Assembly: GCA_020638595.1 (NCBI GenBank)
Contig: JACKIG010000019.1
Location: 1-63,841 of the forward strand
Source of the DNA: Rhodospirillaceae bacterium
Lineage (GTDB): Bacteria; Pseudomonadota; Alphaproteobacteria; DSM-16000; Inquilinaceae
Direction of reading: 5' to 3'
Length of the DNA: 63,841 nucleotides
Position 1 is the first letter of the stretch; every line of letters starts with the position of its first letter. The notes beneath the pieces were generated by a model. That model saw nothing but the letters and a program-made list of their open reading frames with translations. It ran no database searches and had not been told where the DNA came from. Shown in pieces: positions 42,338-50,555 of this stretch. The position numbers were made by a program, and so were the translations under genes.

Positions 42338-42616
42338 TCAATCTCCCGAGGGCTGGGTCTCGCCGCCGGCGAGTTCTCGGATGAGGTTGGCGATCTTCTC
42401 GGATTCCGCGACGGCGTCGTCCGCATGCTCCATCGTCGCCTCGTGGTAGAACACCGAGTAGAAGTACTGGTCGAGGGCGAAGACCAGAGCCAGAACCGAT
42501 GCGGCGTCTTCCGTCACGCATTCGGCCCGCGCCGTCCGCAGCGCATAGCGTTCGCGGAAGATCTCGCTGTCGGCATAGGTTGCACGCTGAAGTCGCCAGC
42601 GCCTATCGAGATCGCG
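42338..42616 (-). pseudogene. 5'-truncated gene remnant upstream of glgE
   Basis: A frame of 92 residues runs from just after a TAG (42617-42619) to the TGA at 42338-42340 and has no start codon in its first 25 codons. Its sequence (RWRLQRATYADSEIFRERYA, then LALVFALDQYFYSVFYHEAT) looks like the genuine C-terminal part of a helical protein with clean coding character. Family not recognised. The break near 42617 coincides with the left edge of the frame-disrupted segment, so the upstream half was probably lost or shifted there. Confidence 0.6.
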
Positions 42617-42693
42617 CTACGTAGCGTCCTTTGGTGAACGCATCGATTTCGGACCGATTCCGTTGGGGCGCGGCTCCCAGGCAGCGCGCCGTT

Positions 42694-43480
42694 TCAGGTC
42701 ACCACCTGCCAGATGAACCGCAGGTGAAATCTCGTTACCGGGAACGGTCCGGGATAGGTGATATCTCCAGGCCCGCCGTCAGATACGTTCAGGGCCTCCA
42801 GCGTGATCCTCGCCAGTATCGCGTGCAGGCTCCCAAGGTATGGGATTTCGGGCCATCAGCGCCTGGGCCGTACGCATTCGCTGCTTTGTCCAGGGCGTTG
42901 AGCGTACCGGTCAGCGGAAAGGCCGCGCCCTGCTCGGTCGTCAGGGTCAGGATACTTTGCCCGGGAAGTGCAGGCGCTTTACGGATGTCGGGGACCTCGC
43001 CCAGGGAACGACCGTTAATGGTGGGAGCTTAGCGGCGATCGCCACCGATCTGCCGATGTCCAGGGTAAATTGCTGCTGTTCCTCGCTGGAAACGACCATC
43101 CGGATTGATCAATAGGTTGATATGTTGGTCTGGTTGTCCAGAAGGTGGCGAAGCACCAGCGTGAGGTCGGGTTCGTACTGCGGGCGATGCCGCAATAGCT
43201 GATCATGCCGGGTTGTCGCGCGAGAACGCGCCGCCCCACCCGCTTTCGTTGATCGTGAGTTCGGCAAAGCCCACCTCCGGCGCGGGCCCTCCGCTGCAGT
43301 GTGGGGCCTCATCGGTTTCGCCGGGGGCTCTGCCCTGGGCGCCTCCGCGTCGGGGGTGGCCTGCGTCTCCTGGGTTCGGTGGCTTGTTCTGCGTCCCTTG
43401 CTGCGGTCTCTCCTGTGCGATCGCTGCCGCCGGCGCCACAGCATCACTGGGCAGGGCCAGCAGAATCGGTGCAGCTCCAT
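42694..43480 (-). pseudogene. Frame-disrupted gene of unknown family
   Basis: Coding-looking fragments follow one another on the minus strand in different frames: GFAELTINESGWGGAFSRD, YEPDLTLVLRHLLDNQTNI, SSEEQQQFTLDIGRSVAIAA, LTLTTEQGAAFPLTGTLNAL and finally ITLEALNVSDGGPGDITYPG continuing to WQVVT and the stop at 42694-42696. At least four changes of frame are needed to join them. The beginning (LLALPSDAVAPAAAIAQE) may be a signal peptide. Family unknown. It is either a decayed gene or uncorrected indels in the assembly; short frames spanning it are composites and were not called. Confidence 0.55.
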
Positions 43481-43701
43481 GACCGACCTGTCATCATCGA
43501 GATCTCCGCCCCTGCTCGTTCTTCTGCACTGGCGTCGTCTGGCGAACATCCGCATCGCACCCGCGGCGCGGCACTCAATGGGGTCGCCCTGCCCGGGCGA
43601 CACACTTGGGATCAGCCGGTCGCCTATGTCAACTGGCGCCCCGGCGGCGCTCGTGGCGCACCCCGGCATCGGGTCGGGTGGCATCAGGCGTCCCCGCCGG
43701 G

Positions 43702-44369
43702 TCATGGCCTGATTGCGCCTGCCGGAACGCCCTGGTAATACCGGAACGCGGCGGCCAGGCCTGCCGCTGACGCTGGCCAGCGCATAGGCGGCGAACAAAC
43801 AGGGCAGCCCCGGCGATCTGGCTGATCCAGACCAGCCAGGCTGGCCCAGGCGGCGGCGGAGCGCCACGCCGCTGCCAGCGCCAGCCACCACAGCGCCGAG
43901 CCGAGACCGAGGCCTCGCCACCAGCAGCGCACCGTCGCCCGGTGCGGACCGCCTGGGCCCCCAGGCCGACGCCGGTGAAGATCGCTGGGAACGACAGATC
44001 GTGGCCGGTTGGGCTTAGCGTCAGCAGCACGCCGCTGATCCACGCCGCCGCAGAAGCGCAGAGGGGCACCGGCGGCCGCCGGGCGTTGCCCCGGCTCGGG
44101 CGAAGTGCCGGCGCAGGCTGCCACCCCAGATAGACAAGCATCAGCCCGCCGGCGAGCCTGAGCCACGGCCCGGAGTTCCAGCATCACGCTGGTGATCGCC
44201 ACCAGGCCGAAGGCGGCGACCAGCCCGTGGTGGCATCGGCGACCGCCGCGCCCAGGTTGGTGGCGGAAACCCACGCGCGTGGGCCGAAAATGCAGGGTGC
44301 GGCGGATGCACAACAGCCTGATCGGCCTGACTGGCGCGGCGATGGCCAGCCCCACGCCCCTTACAGCAT
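43702..44369 (-). pseudogene. LysE/RhtB-type amino-acid exporter, multiply frameshifted
   Basis: Pieces of a LysE-family translocator occur in order but in changing frames: GLAIAAPVRPIRLLCIRRTL (the family opening), NLGAAVADATTGLVAAFGLV, LRLAGGLMLVYLGWQ-type segment, SGVLLTLSPTGHDLSFPAIF, LGSALWWLALAA and a final hydrophobic FAAYALASV. ATG 44369 is the probable original start. About five frame changes separate the pieces, so no functional exporter can be made as the sequence stands. The divergent Lrp/AsnC remnant at 44515-44939 was presumably its regulator. Confidence 0.72.
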
Positions 44370-44514
44370 GATGGTTTCCCCATCTGATTGCGCGGCGCGT
44401 ACGGCGCTGCCATAGGCAGTGTCGGGCAGCGGGGGGCGCGAAGGAATGGGCGTTCGACGGCCGGGTCGGCTATCGGGGCAATCGAAATTCAGGGGCGGGA
44501 ATTGCGGTAATCGA

Positions 44515-44939
44515 GCGGCCGCTCGACCGGATTTGGCGCTGCTGGCCGCGCTGAGTGCGACGCGCGGCTGAGCTTGCCGAGCTCGCCGGCTTTGTCGGCC
44601 CTGCTCGCCCCGGCGGTGGCCGACCGCGTCCGCCGGATGGAGGACCAGGCATCGTCACCGGCTACCGCGGTGGTCGACCGTGCCCGCCTGGGTCAGGCCA
44701 TCGCCTTCGTGTGCCTGCGCACGACGCCCGAACACTACCCGGCCGTGCGCAGGCTCGCCGGATCGTGCCGCGACATCGTCGAATGCCGCCACCACCTGGT
44801 TCGGCGCGATGACGCCTTCATTCTCAAGGTAGCCGCCGCGTCCAGCGGCGGAGATCGACACCCTGATCACCCGCCTCGCACGCTGGGCGCCACCAGCACC
44901 GCCATCGTCCTGTCGACGCTGGTGGCCGACTGCCCGTGA
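44515..44939 (+). pseudogene. Lrp/AsnC-family regulator, multiply frameshifted
   Basis: The fragments LALLAALSA, LAELAGFVG, LAPAVADRVRRMEDQ and GIVTGYRG are the Lrp winged-helix region, and AVVDRARLGQAIAFVCLRTT, PEHYPAVRRLAGSCRDIVEC, DDAFILKVAAAS, EIDTLITRLAR and GATSTAIVLSTLVA are the RAM effector-binding domain. They are in order but spread over all three frames with about five frame changes. Divergent Lrp-LysE pairs are a well-known arrangement for amino-acid export control, and both members are broken here. Confidence 0.72.
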
Positions 44940-45007
44940 CGGAGCCGTAGCGGCCGCGAAAGTCGATCAAGGGTTCAGTTTTAGGGGTGCCGGTCGTTCA
45001 ATATGCA

Positions 45008-45023
45008 CCGGGCAACTGCCCGG
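45008..45023. repeat. Small hairpin CCGGGC-AACT-GCCCGG
   Basis: A perfect 6-base-pair stem with a 4-base loop, eight bases before the first GAAAGACCTGACC copy. It could terminate the leftward penicillin-binding-protein transcript or be part of the adjacent repeat element. Confidence 0.4.
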
Positions 45024-45030
45024 ATACAAG

Positions 45031-45155
45031 GAAAGACCTGACCCCAACCATGCGCGACCCCGGCCATGCGACCCCGACCATGTGCGACCCCGACCATGCG
45101 ACCCCCACCATGCCCCGGCCTTGCCTGGATGTGATAACGAAAGACCTGACCTCAA
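45031..45155. repeat. Direct repeats GAAAGACCTGACC(C/T)CAA flanking a tandem array
   Basis: GAAAGACCTGACCCCAA at 45031-45047 recurs as GAAAGACCTGACCTCAA at 45139-45155, 16 of 17 bases alike. Between them, 45048-45107 is two copies of a 30-base unit (27 of 30 alike), each made of a 16- and a 14-base CCATG-containing subunit with GCGACCCC. This word is one I have often seen in intergenic repeat elements of proteobacteria. The array marks the right edge of the disrupted segment 42.6-44.95 kb. Confidence 0.6.
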
Positions 45156-45169
45156 TCCGCCTCTGGCGC

Positions 45170-47026
45170 TCAGCGCTGTTCCTCCAGCACCCGGCGCAGC
45201 AGCGATTCCATTGCGTCCCCATCGTCCGCCGCGGCAACGGGGGTAGGGGCCATGCCCAGCAGGGGGCGCGCGGGCAGGCCGCGGTGGGCGACCTCCATGA
45301 AGTCGTGCCAGATGCGGGCCGGCAGGCCGCCACCGGTGATGCCGTCCATGGGCGTGCCGTCGTCGTTGCCGACCCAGACGCCGCAGACATAGTCGGCGGT
45401 GAAGCCGACGAACCAGGCATCGCGGAAGTCCTGGCTGGTGCCGGTCTTGCCGGCCGCCGGCCGGTCAAGCGCGGCGGCACGCCCGGTGCCTTCGCTGACC
45501 ACCGCCATCATCATCGTCGTCAGGTCGCGCACCGCCTCCGCCGCGACGATGCGCCCGGGGCCGCCGCCCGCGCGGCGATAGGCGACATCGCCCGACGCGT
45601 CGCGGATTTGCTCGATCGCATAGGGCCAGACGCCGATGCCGCCATTGGCGAAGGCGCCGTAGGCGGCCGTCAGGTCCAGCAGCGTGACCTCGCTGGTCCC
45701 CAGCGCCAGGGACATGTCGGTGGTCAGCGGCGTGGAGATGCCCAGGCGGCTGGCCAGCGTCGTGACCGCATCGACGCCGGCCCCCTGCAGCACGCGCACG
45801 GCCGCCGTGTTGGCGGAGACGGCCAGTGCCTCGGTGGCTGTGATCTCGCCGCGGTAGCGGCCGCTGAAGTTCCCGGGCGACCAGTTGCCGATGCGGATGG
45901 GCGCGTCCAGCAGCGGCGTATCGGGCCGCATGCCCTGCATGATCGCCGCCAGGTAGATGATCGGCTTGAAGGCGGAACCGGGCTGGCGCTGGGCTTGGAC
46001 CGCGCGGTTGAACTGGCTGTCGTCATAGTGCACGCCGCCGACCATGGCCACCACGGCACCGTCCAGGCGCATGGCCACCAGGGCGGCCTGGCTTGCCTCG
46101 CCGCCGGCCAGGTAATCGGCGATGATCGACTGGGCGGAGCGCTGCAGCGGTGCGACCAGCGTCGTCACCACCTCCTGGTCGGCCGCGCCATAGCCGACAT
46201 AGTCCGGCACCAGATCGGCCACCCAGTCGGCGAAATAGCGCGCATCGCTGCCGCTGGCCGGCCGCCGCCGCGGTGTCGGCGGCAGCTCGCGGGCCTCCAG
46301 CGCCTGGGCCGCGGTGATGAATCCGGCATCGACCATGGCCGCCAGCACCGTCTCGGCCCGGGCTTCGGCCAGGTCCGGATTGCTGGCGGGCGAATAGCGC
46401 GACGGCGCCTTCAACAGCCCGGCCAGGATCGCCGCCTGCCACAGGTTCACCTGCCGCGCCGACACCCCGAAATAGGTCTGCGCGGCGGCATCGACGCCAT
46501 AGGTGCCGGCCCCCAGATAGACCCGGTTGAGGTAGGCGGTCAGGATCTCGTCCTTGCTGTAGTTCGCCTCCAGCCACAGCGCCAGCAGCGCTTCCTGCAC
46601 CTTGCGGCGCAGGGTGCGCTCATGCGTCAGGAACAGGTTCTTGGCCAGCTGCTGGGTGATGGTGGAGCCGCCCTGCGACATCCGGCCGGCCCGGATGTTG
46701 CGATAGACCGCGCGGACGATGCCGAAGGGGTCCAGGCCGAAATGGCTGTAGAAACGCCTGTCTTCGATGGCAACCACGGCATCGATCAGGTGGCGCGGCA
46801 GTTCGTCCACATGGACCGCGTCGCCCGTCATCTCGCCATAGCGGGCGATGGCCGACCCGTCGGCCGCCAGCACGGTCAGGGCCGGGCGCCGCTCCGCCAC
46901 CACGACATCGCCGGTGCGCGGCATGTCGTAGGCGAAATAGGCGACGACGCCCAGCAGGGCCACCATCCCCCAGATCGCCATCACGGCAACCCATTTCAGC
47001 GCGGTGCGCCAACGCCGGCGCGCCAC
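45170..47026 (-). CDS. Class A penicillin-binding protein (PBP1A family)
   Basis: 618 residues from GTG 47026, the only start in frame after a TAG near 47172. A basic N terminus and one membrane anchor (WVAVMAIWGMVALLGVVAYF) precede the GT51 glycosyltransferase domain: AIEDRRFYSHFGLDPFGIVR with catalytic Glu, GGSTITQQLAKNLFLTHERT and RKVQEALLALWLE. The transpeptidase domain has SAFK (in QPGSAFKPIIYLAA), SANTAAV (SxN) and KTGTSQDF (KTG). It polymerises and cross-links peptidoglycan in the periplasm. It lies directly downstream of a putative penicillin-binding-protein activator on the same strand, 314 bases away. Confidence 0.92.
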   Translation of the reverse strand: MARRRWRTALKWVAVMAIWGMVALLGVVAYFAYDMPRTGDVVVAERRPALTVLAADGSAIARYGEMTGDAVHVDELPRHLIDAVVAIEDRRFYSHFGLDPFGIVRAVYRNIRAGRMSQGGSTITQQLAKNLFLTHERTLRRKVQEALLALWLEANYSKDEILTAYLNRVYLGAGTYGVDAAAQTYFGVSARQVNLWQAAILAGLLKAPSRYSPASNPDLAEARAETVLAAMVDAGFITAAQALEARELPPTPRRRPASGSDARYFADWVADLVPDYVGYGAADQEVVTTLVAPLQRSAQSIIADYLAGGEASQAALVAMRLDGAVVAMVGGVHYDDSQFNRAVQAQRQPGSAFKPIIYLAAIMQGMRPDTPLLDAPIRIGNWSPGNFSGRYRGEITATEALAVSANTAAVRVLQGAGVDAVTTLASRLGISTPLTTDMSLALGTSEVTLLDLTAAYGAFANGGIGVWPYAIEQIRDASGDVAYRRAGGGPGRIVAAEAVRDLTTMMMAVVSEGTGRAAALDRPAAGKTGTSQDFRDAWFVGFTADYVCGVWVGNDDGTPMDGITGGGLPARIWHDFMEVAHRGLPARPLLGMAPTPVAAADDGDAMESLLRRVLEEQR

Positions 47027-47340
47027 GGGCGGTGCGGACCGGCGCCGGCGCGCCGGCGCGGCGTGGCGGTGCGGCTGCCGGCGCGCCGGGGGGCGGCGGC
47101 CGCCCGCGGTTCGGCTTTCAGGGGGCGATGGGTCGCGGACCTGGACATGCCCGCAGTGTTCGACAAAGAACTAAGCTAAATCAAGAAACAATATGGCAAT
47201 GCGAAGGTATCAGTCGAAGATCATCCCCATGCTCGCCCCATGGATGGCAGGCTGGCGGAGCCCGTGCGGCGGCATGCCGTCATCGCCGCACCCCCCGCAC
47301 GGTTCGCCCCGCGGCTGCGGCCGCGCGCCGCCGCCCGGTC
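47027..47340. promoter_or_regulatory. Gap upstream of the penicillin-binding protein gene
   Basis: 314 bases without a credible gene. Bases 47040-47110 are an extreme G/C low-complexity run. An AT-rich patch (47170-47215) is the likely promoter area for the minus-strand gene. At the left edge of the activator gene, CCGGTCT (47335-47341) pairs with AGACCGG (47345-47351) around a 3-base loop, overlapping its stop codon, a possible terminator. Confidence 0.4.
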
Positions 47341-48603
47341 TCAAAGACCGGCGGCGACGAAGCTTTCCGGCGCGGCCTCGCGCACCACGGTGCCGTTTTC
47401 CGTCACTTCCATGACGGCAAGACCGCGCTGCACCAGCCCGGTGCGGGCGTCGAATCGGAAGATCCCGCTGATGCCGGCAAAACCGCTGCTGTCGGTCAGG
47501 GTCTGATGGTCGTAGGCGCGGAAGCCGGGCTGCTGCATCAGCCGGGCGGCCAGCGACACGGCGTCGTAGGCCAGTGCGGCCACCAGCGGCGGCCGGCTGC
47601 CGTTCAGCTGCTCGTAGCGGTCTTCGAAGGCGGCGCGCAGCTCCGGCTGTGGTGCGGCATACCAGGCGCCCTGAAGGGCCTGCTCCGCCCCGATGGCCTG
47701 GCCGGCCCAGATGCCGGTGCCCAGCATGTGCATGGAATCGCCGCCATAATAGGGGATCAGCGATGCCACGGCGCGCAGCCTGAGCCCCGCATCGGGAAGC
47801 AGTACGGCGTCATAGCCGCCGTTCTCGACCACGCTGCGCACCAGCTCGGAATAGTCGCCGATCTCGGTGCTGTAGAACTGCACGGCGCCCAGCCGGACGC
47901 CGCGGGCGCGGGCCACTTCCTCCGCCGCCTGGGCGACGACCTCGCCATAGCGGTCCTGCGGCGCCAGCACGGCATAGCTTTCCAGCCCCTGCGCCTTGCC
48001 GTACTGGATGATCCGGTCGACCTCGTTGCCGGGCAGGAACCCCATCACCAGGACGTTCGAGCCGGCGACGCTGGCATCGGTCGTGAACGCGATGACGCTG
48101 AGGCCGCGCGAGCGCGCCACGTCCGCCACCCCGGGGACGGAACGGCCGAAGAACGGACCCAGGATGATGTTGGCGCCGTCGGCGATCACGGCATTCGCCG
48201 CCTCGCGCGCCCCGTCCTCGGTCCCGTGGGTGTCGCGGGGCAGCAGTTCGACATTGTCGACGCCGAGGTCGAGCAGTGCGATTTCCGCCGCGTGCAGCAT
48301 GGCGTTGCCCGGGTCGCCGGGCGGTCCGCCGGTCAACGGCAGCAACAGGCCGATTCGCGCCGTGCCGTCCCGCACCTCGGGTCCGGCGGCGGACGTCACT
48401 TCCGGCGTCTGCGTCTGGGTGGCCGTGACAACCGGGCCTTGCACCTGCGGCCGGGGGCTCGTTACCCTCTGTGCACAGGCACCCACGAACAGTGTCCCGG
48501 CGATTGCGAGGATTGCCGCCGCCCGCAGCCGGGCCCCCGTGGGGCGCCTTTCGTTCCAACGACCAAGCTCGGCGCCAAGCGCTGCCGCCATTGACCGTGC
48601 CAT
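47341..48603 (-). CDS. Lipoprotein penicillin-binding protein activator (LpoA C-domain-like)
   Basis: 420 residues from ATG 48603 with GGAGG eight bases upstream. A cytoplasmic-looking N terminus leads to a membrane segment and lipobox (AILAIAGTLFVGAC, lipidated Cys). The rest has the type I periplasmic-binding-protein fold: ARIGLLLPLTGG, NIILGPFFGRSVPGVADVA, VLVMGFLPGNEVDRIIQYG and PLVAALAYDAVSLAARLM. This fold is shared by Leu/Ile/Val-binding proteins and by the C-terminal domain of LpoA, which stimulates PBP1A in the outer-membrane-facing periplasm. The adjacent PBP1A gene supports the activator reading. Its start region overlaps that of the divergent rsmI by seven bases. Confidence 0.85.
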   Translation of the reverse strand: MARSMAAALGAELGRWNERRPTGARLRAAAILAIAGTLFVGACAQRVTSPRPQVQGPVVTATQTQTPEVTSAAGPEVRDGTARIGLLLPLTGGPPGDPGNAMLHAAEIALLDLGVDNVELLPRDTHGTEDGAREAANAVIADGANIILGPFFGRSVPGVADVARSRGLSVIAFTTDASVAGSNVLVMGFLPGNEVDRIIQYGKAQGLESYAVLAPQDRYGEVVAQAAEEVARARGVRLGAVQFYSTEIGDYSELVRSVVENGGYDAVLLPDAGLRLRAVASLIPYYGGDSMHMLGTGIWAGQAIGAEQALQGAWYAAPQPELRAAFEDRYEQLNGSRPPLVAALAYDAVSLAARLMQQPGFRAYDHQTLTDSSGFAGISGIFRFDARTGLVQRGLAVMEVTENGTVVREAAPESFVAAGL

Positions 48604-49553
48604 CCTTCGACCCTCCAGACCCTGTCCATGCGGCATCGCCGGCCGATGACCACGTCGGTCCGCAGCAGGGTACCGGGGGCGCCCCCGCGAGTAAACACTT
48701 GACAGGCCTGTATCTTGTCGGCCTGCCGATCGGCAATGCGCGCGACATCACGCTGCGCGCGCTGGACGTGCTGGGCGCCGTCGCGGTGATCGCCTGCGAA
48801 GACACGCGCGTGACCGCCCCGCTGTTGCGCCGGTACGGCATCGCCACGCGCCTGACCAGCTATCACGAGCACAATGCCGAGCGGGCGCGGCCGGCGCTGC
48901 TGCGCCGCATCGCCGCGGGCGAAGCGGTGGCGCTGGTGTCCGACGCCGGCATGCCGCTGGTGTCCGACCCCGGATACAAGCTGGTGCGCGCCGTCCTGGC
49001 GGCCGGCGGCGACGTCACCTGCGTGCCGGGCGCCAGCGCCCCGCTGGCGGCGCTGTCGCTGTCGGGCCTGCCGACCGACCGGTTCCTGTTCGCCGGCTTC
49101 CTGCCGCCGAAATCCGCCGCGCGCCGCACGGCGATCCAGGCGCTGGCGGCCGTGCCGGCGACGCTGATCCTGTTCGAGACGGCACCCCGGCTGGCCGCGG
49201 CGCTGGCGGACCTGGCCGCCGTGCTGGGCGACCGCCCGGCGGCCGTGGCGCGCGAGCTGACCAAGCGATTCGAAGAGGTGCGGCGCGGCACCCTGGCGGC
49301 GCTGGCCCAGGCCTATGCCGGGGAGGCCCGGCCGAAGGGCGAGATCGTCGTGGTCGTCGGCCCGCCCGAGGCCGGGCCGCCCGACGCCGCCGATACCCAT
49401 CGGATCGATGCCGCCTTGCGGGCGGCCATGGCGCAGTCGAGCCTGCGCGATGCCGTCGACGCCGTCACCGCGGCCACGGGCCTGCCGCGGCGCGACCTCT
49501 ACCGGCGCGCCCTGGCGCTGGCCGCAGCGCCCGAAGACGGCGATGGCGGATAG
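48597..49553 (+). CDS. rsmI: 16S rRNA 2'-O-ribose C1402 methyltransferase RsmI
   Basis: 318 residues if started at GTG 48597; there is no in-frame ATG, and TTG 48699 just before the conserved region is the other option. The tetrapyrrole-methylase fold shows GLYLVGLPIGNARDITLRA, VIACEDTRVTAPLLRRYGI, YHEHNAERARPALL, ALVSDAGMPLVSDPGYKLV and GFLPPKSAARRTA. It methylates the 2'-hydroxyl of C1402 in 16S rRNA. The gene is followed by yraN with an 11-base overlap, the usual neighbour, and is divergent from the lipoprotein activator gene, also the usual arrangement. Confidence 0.92.
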   Translation: MPSFDPPDPVHAASPADDHVGPQQGTGGAPASKHLTGLYLVGLPIGNARDITLRALDVLGAVAVIACEDTRVTAPLLRRYGIATRLTSYHEHNAERARPALLRRIAAGEAVALVSDAGMPLVSDPGYKLVRAVLAAGGDVTCVPGASAPLAALSLSGLPTDRFLFAGFLPPKSAARRTAIQALAAVPATLILFETAPRLAAALADLAAVLGDRPAAVARELTKRFEEVRRGTLAALAQAYAGEARPKGEIVVVVGPPEAGPPDAADTHRIDAALRAAMAQSSLRDAVDAVTAATGLPRRDLYRRALALAAAPEDGDGG

Positions 49554-49959
49554 CCGCGGACAGGCGGCCGTCCGCCGCCGGGCGGAGCAGGCCGGGCGGC
49601 GTGCCGAAAGCCTGGCCGCCTGGTGGCTGCGGCTGGCGGGCTACCGCGTGGTGGCCCGGCGCCACCGCACGCCCGTCGGCGAGATCGATATCGTCGCCAT
49701 CGCGGGCCGCCGCCTGGTCTTCGTCGAGGTCAAGCAACGGGCGGACGGGGCCGACGGGCTGGCCGCGGTCGGGCCGGCCAGCCGGCGGCGGCTGATGCGC
49801 GCGGCACAGTATTTCCTCGCCGGGCCGGAGCGCGCCCGCCTGCCGCCGGTCGAGGCCATCCGCTTCGACGTGGTCGTGGTCCGCCCCTGGCGCCGGCCGC
49901 TGCACCTGCGCAATGCCTGGATGGCGGGCATGGACGGCACGCCCGATGCGGGCTGGTAG
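49543..49959 (+). CDS. yraN: UPF0102 nuclease-fold protein YraN
   Basis: 138 residues from ATG 49543. The endonuclease-like core is clear: AESLAAWWLRLAGYRVVARR, the metal-binding GEIDIVAIAGRRLVFVEVKQ (Asp, Glu and Lys of the PD-(D/E)XK fold) and RRRLMRAAQYFLA. The function of UPF0102 is unsettled; it is nearly always linked to rsmI. It overlaps rsmI by 11 bases and the BON lipoprotein gene by 14, so the cluster is translated as a unit. Confidence 0.92.
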   Translation: MADSRGQAAVRRRAEQAGRRAESLAAWWLRLAGYRVVARRHRTPVGEIDIVAIAGRRLVFVEVKQRADGADGLAAVGPASRRRLMRAAQYFLAGPERARLPPVEAIRFDVVVVRPWRRPLHLRNAWMAGMDGTPDAGW

Positions 49960-50527
49960 GCCGACCGGCGCCCTGCTGGCCGCGGCCTGCCTGGCCGGCT
50001 GCACGCCGGTGTCGCTGGCCGTCGGGGCCGGTGCGTCCGCCGGCGTCGCCATCGCCGAGGAGCGCACCGTCGGCGAGGTGGTGGAGGATGCGCGCATCGT
50101 GGCCGAGATCAACCGGGCCTGGCTGTCGGCGGATCTGGACCTGATCCAGCGGCTCAACACCGCGGTGCACCAGGGGCGCGTACTGGTGACGGGCACGGTC
50201 GCCGATGCCGATCAGATGCTTGTCGCCCTGCGGCTGGTCTGGCAGGTGGACGGGGTGCAGGAGGTGATCAATGAGATCACGATCGCCGATGGCGGCGGCC
50301 TTGCGGGCTTTGCGCGCGATTCCTGGATCGCAGCGCAGCTGCGGACTCGCATGACGCTGGATTCCTCGATCGATGCCATCAACTACACCGTGGAGGTTGC
50401 CAACGGTGTGGTCTATCTCTTGGGACTGGGCCGGGACGACGACGAGGTGGAGCGGGTGAAAGCGCACGCGCGGCAGATCGACTACGTACGCGGCATCGTC
50501 AGCCACGTCCGCGTCGCGGCGGATTGA
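49946..50527 (+). CDS. BON-domain outer-membrane lipoprotein (DolP/OsmY-like)
   Basis: 193 residues from ATG 49946. The signal peptide ends in a lipobox (GALLAAACLAGC). Two BON domains follow, about 55-120 (ARIVAEINRAWLSADLDLIQ, GRVLVTGTVADADQML, VINEITIADG) and 130-193 (SWIAAQLRTRMTLDSSIDAI, GVVYLLGLGRDDDEVERVKA). The architecture is that of DolP (YraP), which binds anionic phospholipids at the inner leaflet of the outer membrane, and the position after rsmI-yraN matches the dolP locus of other proteobacteria. Confidence 0.88.
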   Translation: MRAGRPTGALLAAACLAGCTPVSLAVGAGASAGVAIAEERTVGEVVEDARIVAEINRAWLSADLDLIQRLNTAVHQGRVLVTGTVADADQMLVALRLVWQVDGVQEVINEITIADGGGLAGFARDSWIAAQLRTRMTLDSSIDAINYTVEVANGVVYLLGLGRDDDEVERVKAHARQIDYVRGIVSHVRVAAD

Positions 50528-50555
50528 GCGGCAGCGGCACGGACAGCGGCGATCG

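Noticed and set aside
42631..43032. 133-residue plus-strand open frame next to the glgE remnant
   Set aside because: The minus strand shows better coding fragments over the same bases; the plus frame has no recognisable features or ribosome-binding site.
43109..43921. 270-residue minus-strand open frame in the disrupted segment
   Set aside because: It is a composite: it picks up short in-frame bits of two broken genes (LysE remnant and the unknown gene) joined by Arg-rich shadow sequence.
47040..47110. Possible coding exon-like extension or repeat upstream of the penicillin-binding protein gene
   Set aside because: It is an extreme G/C low-complexity run; frames through it are open merely because stop codons are AT-rich.
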